Source: OMIS01 sp044350895
GTDB lineage: Bacteria > Patescibacteriota > Microgenomatia > UBA1400 > PJMF01
Direction: 5' to 3'
Assembly: GCA_044350895.1 (NCBI GenBank)
Contig: JBILGT010000035.1
Location: 1 to 6,680 of the forward strand
DNA: 6,680 bases
Each line of letters opens with the position of its first letter. Position 1 is the stretch's first letter. A program made the position numbers and the translations under genes. Below the pieces are notes generated by a model. It saw nothing but the letters and a program-made list of their open reading frames with translations, did not search any database and was not told the origin of the DNA. Positions 1 to 5,466 of this stretch are shown piece after piece.

Positions 1-1
1 T

Positions 2-271
2 GATACCACACCAATTGATCCTCTGCGCAGAGAACACTCGTACTACTGTCCAGAAGTTGGAGCACTCGTACTCACGACTGATTTAGAAACAGGTACACGC
101 ACTATGCTCGTACAATCACCACAGGACATTCCTAAAGCCAGTGAAAGTACTGCTGAACCAGCACAAAATGTACAACCATTCAAAAGTGTTGCAATAAAAA
201 TTGTGGGTGGAATATGTCTGATTGGTGCAGTAGCATTACTTGGCAGAAAATTGGTCACAAAGAAAAAATAA
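2..271 (+). CDS. C-terminal part of a membrane-anchored protein of unknown function (5' end outside window)
   Basis: An open frame runs from base 2 without a stop to TAA at 269-271, giving 89 residues of a protein that begins upstream of the window. The first half (with YYCPEVGALVL and a Thr-rich stretch) is polar. A short linker rich in Ser, Ala, Glu, Pro and Gln follows. Residues about 64-82 (VAIKIVGGICLIGAVALLG) form one hydrophobic helix, and the protein ends in RKLVTKKK. A single C-terminal helix followed by a basic tail suggests an extracytoplasmic protein anchored at its C terminus with the tail in the cytoplasm. There is no LPxTG motif. I do not recognise the family. The reading frame is well supported by the clean membrane-anchor ending; the function is not. 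Confidence 0.7.
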   Translation, partial: DTTPIDPLRREHSYYCPEVGALVLTTDLETGTRTMLVQSPQDIPKASESTAEPAQNVQPFKSVAIKIVGGICLIGAVALLGRKLVTKKK

Positions 272-290
272 GCCTGCGCAGTTAGATACT

Positions 291-318
291 TTGGTTTAGT
301 GCAAAAGAACCGTATAAT
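291..318 (+). promoter_or_regulatory. Probable sigma70-type promoter of the femX-pyrH operon
   Basis: TTGGTT at 291-296 and a perfect TATAAT at 313-318 are separated by 16 bases. They lie in the 60-base gap between the upstream stop (271) and the FemX start (332). Transcription would begin near 325, leaving an untranslated leader of only about 7 bases, too short for a Shine-Dalgarno sequence. The match is by eye. Confidence 0.6.
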
Positions 319-331
319 AGGCTTTTAGATT

Positions 332-1363
332 ATGCTTATCCGTGAACTCAGAGAAGACGAACATTCCCAATACAATGCCGCTGTTGAGCATCCCTTGCAA
401 TCTTGGGAGTGGGGTGAGTTCCGTAAAAAAACTGGCGTACAAGTCGAACGAATTGGCTTTTTTGATAATGGCAAACTTGTTCGCGCCATGCAAATTACCT
501 TTCATGATATTCCCGTACTTGGCCGCAAACTGGGCTACTTTCCTAAAGGCCCTATGCCTGATGAAGAGCAGCTTTCTATCTTGGAGCAACTTGGCAAAAA
601 GCATAATGCCGTCTTCATAAAGATGGAGCCAAATATTGCACAACCGCTTGGTACCCCCAGCGCACACGATACTATCGCCAAATTTTTAGTAGATCACAAA
701 GCCGAGCCCGGCAGACCACTTTTCACCAAATATACCTTTCAACTAGATCTCACCAAGAGTGAAGATAAATTACTCGAGCAACTCAACAGTAAAACAAGAT
801 ATAACGTCAAGTTAGCGCAGAAAAAAGGTGTACAGATTTTTGAGAATACCTCAGCTGAAGGGATGGAACAGTACATCACAATCCTGGAAGAAACAACCAA
901 ACGTCAAGGTTTTTATGCGCACAGTCCTGCATACTTTAGGACGTTGTGGAAGTCTCTCGGTGATTCTGGAAATGTGCGTATTTTTAATGCAGTCTATGAA
1001 AATACTGTTGTTGCCTCATGGGTAATGTTTATCTTCAATGGCGTGCTGTACTATCCCTACGGTGCATCAAGCAATTTATATCGAGATGTCATGGCTAGTA
1101 ACTTACTGATGTGGGAGATGATTATTTTTGGTAAAAATAATGGCTGCCATACCTTTGATATGTGGGGCGCACTTGGCCCAGACGCCAGTGAAAAAGATCC
1201 GTTCTTCGGATTTCATCGATTTAAAAAAGGGTACGGTGCAACGTTGATGGAATTCCTGGGCACGTATGACCTTGTCCTCGATCCACTCAACTATCGAATT
1301 TTTAGAATTGCAGAAGAACTGCGCTGGAAGTGGTTACGATTACGCGCAAAGTTAAAATTTTAA
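332..1363 (+). CDS. FemX/FemAB-type peptidoglycan bridge aminoacyltransferase
   Basis: This 343-residue protein belongs to the FemAB family, which uses aminoacyl-tRNA to add an amino acid to the stem peptide of a peptidoglycan precursor at the cytoplasmic face of the membrane. The fold is a pair of GNAT-like domains. The first covers about residues 1-135 (QSWEWGEFRKKTG at 23-35, YFPKGPMPD at 69-77). The family-typical SKTRYNVKLAQKKGV is at 153-167. The second domain holds YYPYGASS at 240-247, ASNLLMWE at 255-262, FDMWGA at 275-280 and GFHRFKKGYG at 293-302. There is no long coiled-coil arm of the FemA type, so it is closer to FemX in size. The amino acid added cannot be read from the sequence. 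The ATG at 332 directly follows a promoter, and upstream bases offer only a poor AGG. pyrH follows after 17 bases, so the two are probably co-transcribed. Confidence 0.9.
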   Translation: MLIRELREDEHSQYNAAVEHPLQSWEWGEFRKKTGVQVERIGFFDNGKLVRAMQITFHDIPVLGRKLGYFPKGPMPDEEQLSILEQLGKKHNAVFIKMEPNIAQPLGTPSAHDTIAKFLVDHKAEPGRPLFTKYTFQLDLTKSEDKLLEQLNSKTRYNVKLAQKKGVQIFENTSAEGMEQYITILEETTKRQGFYAHSPAYFRTLWKSLGDSGNVRIFNAVYENTVVASWVMFIFNGVLYYPYGASSNLYRDVMASNLLMWEMIIFGKNNGCHTFDMWGALGPDASEKDPFFGFHRFKKGYGATLMEFLGTYDLVLDPLNYRIFRIAEELRWKWLRLRAKLKF

Positions 1364-1369
1364 TATAAC

Positions 1370-1375
1370 GAAAGG
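1370..1375 (+). promoter_or_regulatory. Ribosome-binding site of pyrH
   Basis: GAAAGG lies in the 17-base gap after the femX stop, 5 bases before the pyrH ATG at 1381. It supports this start and translation of pyrH as the second gene of the operon. Confidence 0.6.
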
Positions 1376-1380
1376 CATAC

Positions 1381-2118
1381 ATGTCCGCACGCTTTAAAAG
1401 AATCATGCTCAAGGTAGGAGGAGAATCTCTCCTGGGTGATCGCCAATATGGCATTGATCCACAATCTGCCATGCAAGTAGCTGAACAAATCAAGGCAGTC
1501 TACATTGAACACGTCGAAATTGCTTTAGTAATGGGTGGCGGAAATATTTTCCGCGGCCTGGCTGGTTCCAAAAATGGTATTGATCGTGCAACTGCTGACT
1601 ACATGGGGATGCTCGCCACCGTCATGAACTCACTTGCTCTCCAAGATGCTTTAGAAAAAGTGGGTGTACCAACTCGCGTGCAGTCTGCGCTCCAAATGCC
1701 AGCTGTAGCTGAGAGTTTTGTCCGTCGTCGTGCCATTCGCCACATGCAAAAGGGTCGTGTAGTGATCTTAGCAGCAGGTACAGGTGTCCCATATGTCACC
1801 ACAGATACCGGCGCATCACTCCATGCACTTGAGCTACACTGCGATGTTTTGATCAAAGCTACAAAAGTAGACGGAATCTATGATAAAGATCCAATGAAGT
1901 ATCCAGATGCAAAGCGCTTTAAGACACTCACATTCCATGATGCAATTACTATGGAAGGTGTTGAAGTGATGGATACAGCCGCACTTGCCATGAGCAAAGA
2001 AAATAATATGCCAGTGATGGTGTTTGAACTTTTCAAGGGAAACAATTTAATGAATGCCGTCCGAGGTGAGGATATTGGTACCTACGTCAGCAATGACGTC
2101 GAGACTGAGTTCGCTTAA
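1381..2118 (+). CDS. pyrH: UMP kinase (uridylate kinase)
   Basis: Bacterial UMP kinase of the amino-acid kinase fold converts UMP + ATP to UDP + ADP in the cytoplasm for pyrimidine nucleotide supply. The 245 residues match the usual family length. Visible motifs are the phosphate-binding K11 with GGE at 13-15, MGGGNIFRG at 51-59 (R58), the UMP-site ADYMGMLATVMN at 72-83 (D73), RRRAIRH at 115-121, GTGVPYVTTDTGA at 133-145 (D142) and KATKVDGIYDKDP at 159-171. Two conserved positions differ from what I know of the family: the Ser of KxSGE is Gly13, and the Asn of GTGNP is Val136. The gene follows an FemX gene instead of sitting in the common rpsB-tsf-pyrH-frr order. Its stop overlaps that of the convergent gene within TTAA at 2115-2118, and no terminator hairpin is visible. 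Confidence 0.96.
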   Translation: MSARFKRIMLKVGGESLLGDRQYGIDPQSAMQVAEQIKAVYIEHVEIALVMGGGNIFRGLAGSKNGIDRATADYMGMLATVMNSLALQDALEKVGVPTRVQSALQMPAVAESFVRRRAIRHMQKGRVVILAAGTGVPYVTTDTGASLHALELHCDVLIKATKVDGIYDKDPMKYPDAKRFKTLTFHDAITMEGVEVMDTAALAMSKENNMPVMVFELFKGNNLMNAVRGEDIGTYVSNDVETEFA

Positions 2119-3239
2119 CCAACAGTCTCATCAACTGCTGCAACCGGCGCTTTCAGAATTGCTAAGCCATCTTCTGCAATTGGTTGGTCGAATGAGTCGA
2201 TAATTTTTTCTGAATTCCAATAGACGTAGGATCGTACAATTGTGCCGACAAGATGACGTATAACTGCGGGATAGAGATGATTCATCAAATAATTGACGCG
2301 TACATCTTCAATAAATAACATGCGTTCGTCTTTCATGACGTCATTTTGAGTTTCTTGGAGTATCTGAGTGATTCGATCGTTGGCTACTTCTTCAATCTCA
2401 AGAGCATACAGCTTCCTCTGTAAATAGTTCATCACAACTTTATACAGATGTGCATACCAAGTGTAGTTGTAAAAGTTGACACTCGTATCCGTCAGTAATG
2501 TTTGTCCCACTCGAGCTACCTCTGGAATTTGAGCAACACTAAGAACTTTTCTAACTTCATCAAAAAGTGAAATTTCATGCGCAAGATTGGGAAGTGCCGC
2601 GTCTACAAATTTTCTTTCTTCAGTCATGAGTAATTGCTCAACATAGACTTCAGCACCATCATAGGTGAGTGACACTTCAATAATTGCCGCCAAAAGCTCA
2701 TCTTGAGCATCTGGAAGCACAGTATCTGCATATAGTTCTCCCCAAACAGTACTAGCCAGGAGTTTTTTTCTAAAATCTTGTAGCACATCTTTTTTTTGGA
2801 GAAGGAGACTATCTCTTTTTGTGAGCTCATACACATACTGTGAACTTTTTGAACTGATTCGGGTCAGTAATTTCCAGTAGCCAGCATCTGAAATTTGTTG
2901 GATACAGTCGTTTAATTCTTCCTGTAGAGCAGTAAAATACCGGATAACATATCCTATTAATTTAAGTTGTTGTTGGTGTTCAAGTTTTCTTACGTGTGAT
3001 ACATCAACTCGGCTAGTCTTAACTCCCAAGTTCGTTGCTACTACATGAGTCATAAATTCAAAAACACTTTTGGAAGGAGCTGGCGTAGCAATTTTTCTTT
3101 CTGCGGCTTCATAAGTAGCATACAGTTTTGTATAGAACTCAATTTTTTCAGCCAGACCCTGCTGAATATGCTGAGCTTGCTCCATGAATGTTGTTGGTTT
3201 TTTCTCAACTGGTTCTAGTGGCGGTTCAATTTCTTTCAT
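2115..3239 (-). CDS. Conserved-looking helical protein of unknown function
   Basis: A 374-residue protein that I do not recognise. It begins with a Pro/Glu/Lys-rich segment (MKEIEPPLEPVEKKP), followed by long, mostly helical, charged stretches. Aromatic clusters occur at about 256-263 (FYNYTWYA) and 337-341 (SYVYW). It ends in an Ala/Val/Pro-rich tail. There is no signal peptide, no membrane helix, only one Cys (residue 112) and no nucleotide-binding or metal motif, so it is probably a soluble cytoplasmic protein. The ATG at 3237-3239 is the first start and lies 10 bases after a good -10 box. No Shine-Dalgarno precedes it. It is convergent with pyrH, sharing TTAA at 2115-2118 as overlapping stop codons, and divergent from gap. 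Length, normal amino-acid composition and a proper promoter make it a convincing gene. Confidence 0.85.
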   Translation of the reverse strand: MKEIEPPLEPVEKKPTTFMEQAQHIQQGLAEKIEFYTKLYATYEAAERKIATPAPSKSVFEFMTHVVATNLGVKTSRVDVSHVRKLEHQQQLKLIGYVIRYFTALQEELNDCIQQISDAGYWKLLTRISSKSSQYVYELTKRDSLLLQKKDVLQDFRKKLLASTVWGELYADTVLPDAQDELLAAIIEVSLTYDGAEVYVEQLLMTEERKFVDAALPNLAHEISLFDEVRKVLSVAQIPEVARVGQTLLTDTSVNFYNYTWYAHLYKVVMNYLQRKLYALEIEEVANDRITQILQETQNDVMKDERMLFIEDVRVNYLMNHLYPAVIRHLVGTIVRSYVYWNSEKIIDSFDQPIAEDGLAILKAPVAAVDETVG

Positions 3240-3267
3240 TTCGAGACGAATTATAACATCCTATAAT
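3239..3267 (+). promoter_or_regulatory. Possible promoter of gap (good -10, weak -35)
   Basis: TATAAT at 3262-3267 faces gap. The best -35 at the usual distance is TTTCGA (3239-3244, 17-base spacer), a poor match. Use of this site would give a leader of about 78 bases. An alternative is the extended -10-like TGTTATGGT at 3308-3316, with a leader of about 29 bases. I cannot decide between them. Confidence 0.35.
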
Positions 3268-3279
3268 TTAAGTTGCCAA
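3250..3279 (-). promoter_or_regulatory. Probable promoter of the 374-residue unknown gene
   Basis: On the minus strand, TTGGCA (3274-3279) and TATAAT (3250-3255) are separated by 18 bases. Transcription would start near 3243, about 4 bases before the ATG at 3239, so the mRNA would be leaderless or nearly so. The -10 forms an inverted repeat with the plus-strand TATAAT at 3262-3267. Confidence 0.55.
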
Positions 3280-3351
3280 TCAAAGTCTGGAAGACGGTGA
3301 AAAAGCATGTTATGGTGAGAGTGTAGTAACTATTTAAAATAAAGAGTACGT

Positions 3352-4401
3352 ATGGCAGATTCTCAAAAAATGTTTGGTATTAATGGATTTGGTCGCATCG
3401 GCCGTACTGCGTTTCGCGTCTGGTGGTTATACCATCGCGACAACATGACACTGCGCGTTATTAATACATCTGGATCTATGGAGATTGAGAACTGGGCACA
3501 TCTCATCAAGTACGATTCAAACTACGGTCCTTTTGCAGAGCCAATTACCGTTACAAAAGAGCGTTCCAAAAAAGAAGTTACTGATGAGAATCCAGTTCTG
3601 GGAACAATTACTATTGGTGGACGAGAAATCATTGTCACCGCACAACGTGATCCAGCCAAAATCCCTTGGGGAAGCAATGGCGTTCACACAGTGATTGAGT
3701 CCACAGGAGCTTTTACAGATGCAGCCAAAGCAACAGCCCATCTCCAAGGTGGCGCACAAGCAGTCATTATCTCTGCACCAGGAACTGGTGATTTAGAAAA
3801 TTCTGTGATTGGTGTCAAAGACTACACCCATGCGTTCCAAGTCATGTCCAACGCTTCCTGCACAACCAACTGCGTGGCCCCAGTTGCTAAAGTCATGTTT
3901 GAAACATTTGGTATTGAAAAAGCGATGATGACGACCGTTCATTCCTATACTGATGATCAAAATTTGCACGATAATTCACACAAAGATATGCGTCGCGCTC
4001 GTGCTGCGGCGATGAATATTGTTCCAACAAGTACGGGCGCTGCCAAAGCAGTTGGTGCAGTAATTCCAGAGCTACAAGGTATTTTCGATGGTTTGGCCAT
4101 TCGTGTTCCAACCGCCACAGGTTCGATTTCTGATATGGTCTTTATCACCAAGCGTCCGACAACCATTGAAGAAGTAAATGAAGTTTTCAAAAAAGCAGCT
4201 CAACAAGATGGCTGGCGTGGGATTCTTGCAGTTACTAACGACCCAATTGTTTCCAGTGATATTAAAGGAAGAAGAGAGTCATCTATCGTAGATCTTGAGC
4301 TCACCAATGTCATTGGCGGCAATATGGTCAAAGTTGTCAGTTGGTATGACAATGAGTTTGGGTACTGTAATCGTCTGGTTGAACAAGTGGCACAGACATA
4401 A
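3352..4401 (+). CDS. gap: Glyceraldehyde-3-phosphate dehydrogenase, type I, probably NADP-preferring
   Basis: This enzyme catalyses the reversible oxidation and phosphorylation of glyceraldehyde 3-phosphate to 1,3-bisphosphoglycerate in glycolysis or gluconeogenesis. The 349 residues are close to the usual length. The Rossmann motif INGFGRIGR is at 10-18. The catalytic motif SNASCTTNC is at 166-174, with nucleophile C170. H197 lies in TTVHSYT, followed by RRARAAAMNIVPTSTGAAKAV at 214-234 and WYDNEFGY at 331-338. The Asp that normally follows Asn in the second beta strand (Asp32 of the Bacillus enzyme) is Thr39, in a loop about two residues longer than usual. The Leu187-Pro188 pair is Asn208-Ser209. 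In known GAPDHs these positions separate NAD from NADP use, so NADP preference is inferred. The ATG at 3352 has a weak AAAGAG (3341-3346) 5 bases upstream. The gene ends 5 bases from the convergent regulator gene with no terminator between them. Confidence 0.96.
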   Translation: MADSQKMFGINGFGRIGRTAFRVWWLYHRDNMTLRVINTSGSMEIENWAHLIKYDSNYGPFAEPITVTKERSKKEVTDENPVLGTITIGGREIIVTAQRDPAKIPWGSNGVHTVIESTGAFTDAAKATAHLQGGAQAVIISAPGTGDLENSVIGVKDYTHAFQVMSNASCTTNCVAPVAKVMFETFGIEKAMMTTVHSYTDDQNLHDNSHKDMRRARAAAMNIVPTSTGAAKAVGAVIPELQGIFDGLAIRVPTATGSISDMVFITKRPTTIEEVNEVFKKAAQQDGWRGILAVTNDPIVSSDIKGRRESSIVDLELTNVIGGNMVKVVSWYDNEFGYCNRLVEQVAQT

Positions 4402-4406
4402 GTATC

Positions 4407-5189
4407 CTACTGCTCACAAAAACGATATCCATACACCCGTTTGCTTTCAATTTGTACTTGTGGTGGCAACACTGTTTTAAGTACTGAAATAGCCCAACGC
4501 AGTGTATTGGCCTGAGAATTATCAAGTTCAGCGGTAATGTCGTCAGTAGAGAAATCTTGTACCAATCGCCAACCAATCAACACAGATTCTTTTGTGTGCT
4601 CAACATCATAGTTTTCTGCAAAAAAGTAGAGTAGGGCAGCCAGTGAAGGCTCCAGTAAAATTGAGGTGGCATTTTCAGTTTTCCAAATTTTGCCGGCTTT
4701 TGTACCTTCTGGAAACACATCTTCCACTGAGAAACAGATGAATTGCCCTTGGTCAGTAACAGCAAAACGCTTGCCTTTTGCAGTAAAAAAACGTGGATTA
4801 GATAATGTTTTTTCTTCAATCGGTTTTTGAGAATCATATAATAAACAATGGCTATCAAGTTTTGGTAAAATTGTTAGGCCATTGGGAAGTTTTTTGCGTA
4901 GTTTAAAAATGTGTAGTCTGAGTGCTCCGATTGAGTATCCAGGTACAAACTCTTCCAGATTTCGCGTAAGCAGAGCTGTATTGGTATAATTGCGAAGTAG
5001 TGACAAGACATTTTTTTCGGCTTTTGCCAAAACACGCGGATTCTCATCACCAAGCAATATGCTTCTAAAAAACTCATCGAGACTGGTGTTAGCAAGCCTT
5101 TTTAGACTCTCCAATACTCCTTCATCTTGGTGAAGTGATGCCTCGTTACTACCGTCTTCTCTTGCCATAGTGGTCATTATGCAAGACAT
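4407..5189 (-). CDS. Protein with two predicted OmpR/PhoB-type winged-helix domains
   Basis: A 260-residue soluble protein, probably a DNA-binding transcription factor. Two segments each follow the layout of the Trans_reg_C winged helix: a helix with a buried Leu pattern, a recognition helix, then a beta wing ending in an aromatic residue. Segment one is about 52-119, with KAEKNVLSLLRNY at 57-69 and recognition helix SIGALRLHIFKLRKKL at 86-101. Segment two is about 176-258, with LEPSLAALLYFF at 179-190, recognition helix SQANTLRWAISVLKTV at 225-240 and wing QIESKRVYGYRF at 246-257. The linker (about 125-175) looks like beta strands. There is no receiver domain, so it is not a classical response regulator. 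Start: ATG at 5187-5189, with AGAGAG 4 bases upstream; Met5 and Met8 are alternatives. The domain calls are pattern judgements, stronger for the first recognition helix and the second wing. Confidence 0.8.
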   Translation of the reverse strand: MSCIMTTMAREDGSNEASLHQDEGVLESLKRLANTSLDEFFRSILLGDENPRVLAKAEKNVLSLLRNYTNTALLTRNLEEFVPGYSIGALRLHIFKLRKKLPNGLTILPKLDSHCLLYDSQKPIEEKTLSNPRFFTAKGKRFAVTDQGQFICFSVEDVFPEGTKAGKIWKTENATSILLEPSLAALLYFFAENYDVEHTKESVLIGWRLVQDFSTDDITAELDNSQANTLRWAISVLKTVLPPQVQIESKRVYGYRFCEQ

Positions 5190-5193
5190 ACTA

Positions 5194-5199
5194 CTCTCT
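5194..5199 (-). promoter_or_regulatory. Weak ribosome-binding site of the winged-helix gene
   Basis: AGAGAG on the minus strand lies 4 bases before the ATG at 5189 and favours that start over Met5 or Met8. Further upstream (5200-5287) I see -35-like TTGACC (5233-5238) and TTGACG (5241-5246) but no convincing -10, so the promoter is not located. Confidence 0.4.
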
Positions 5200-5287
5200 G
5201 TGCAAGCTCAGTACTTTGGACAGACGCATACAGGTCAATCCGTCAAGATTTTTTTGATACCATCACTATGTAAGTGAGAGAGAACGC

Positions 5288-5318
5288 AAAAAGCCCCACT
5301 TGTTGAGAGCGGGGCTTT
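5288..5318 (-). terminator. Intrinsic terminator of the surface-protein transcript
   Basis: An 8-base-pair stem pairs AAAGCCCC (5290-5297) with GGGGCTTT (5311-5318) around a 13-base loop. Read on the minus strand it ends GGGGCTTTTTG, giving a T tract directly after the stem, the standard rho-independent layout. On the plus strand the stem is followed only by TTTAGG, so the minus direction is favoured. It lies about 150 bases beyond the surface-protein stop and upstream of the winged-helix gene, which therefore probably has its own promoter. Confidence 0.75.
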
Positions 5319-5325
5319 AGGTCAA

Positions 5326-5406
5326 ATCCGGCAGGCTCGTACGAGCCCCCGAGTGTTGTGACAAAATGCATCACAAACTCAAAAGCAGGTCTGAAACCTG
5401 CCGGAT
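5326..5406 (-). ncRNA. Candidate structured RNA in the 3' region of the surface-protein transcript
   Basis: Perfect 10-base arms ATCCGGCAGG (5326-5335) and CCTGCCGGAT (5397-5406) could close a helix around a branched interior. Inside are GAGT-g-TTGTGA (5351-5361) pairing with TCACAAACTC (5371-5380) around a 9-base loop, and the palindrome GGCTCGTACGAGCC (5334-5347). A second fold competes: GCAGGT (5385-5390) pairs with ACCTGC (5396-5401), and on the minus strand this hairpin is followed by TTTTG, like a weak terminator. The outer helix and the local hairpin share bases and exclude each other. The strand is chosen because the downstream terminator (5288-5318) acts on minus. It is not a family I recognise. 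It may be an untranslated 3' region, an RNA released from it, or simply DNA inverted repeats. Confidence 0.4.
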
Positions 5407-5428
5407 GTGAAGAGAGATATCAAGGTCA

Positions 5429-5454
5429 CCCGCTAGCGATGATCAGCTAGCGGG
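5429..5454 (-). repeat. Perfect 9-bp inverted repeat just after the surface-protein stop
   Basis: CCCGCTAGC (5429-5437) and GCTAGCGGG (5446-5454) are exact reverse complements around an 8-base loop. They start 13 bases past the TAG at 5467-5469 on the minus strand. No T tract follows on either strand, so it is not a typical terminator. It may protect the mRNA 3' end or be a protein-binding palindrome. Confidence 0.6.
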
Positions 5455-5466
5455 GAGAAGGACAGA

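Noticed and set aside
296..667. A 123-codon minus frame overlapping the start of the FemX gene
   Set aside because: It runs antisense to a clear FemX N-terminal domain, has no recognisable domain, and its own start lacks a ribosome-binding site.
5190..5287. A small gene or plus-strand RNA upstream of the terminator
   Set aside because: No open frame of useful length with a ribosome-binding site, and no plus-strand -35/-10 pair at proper spacing. TATGTA at 5267-5272 has no matching -35.
5319..5335. AGGTCAAATCCGGCAGG resembles a tRNA T arm
   Set aside because: No acceptor stem, D arm or anticodon arm can be built around it. The bases are better explained by the 10-bp inverted repeat and the terminator.
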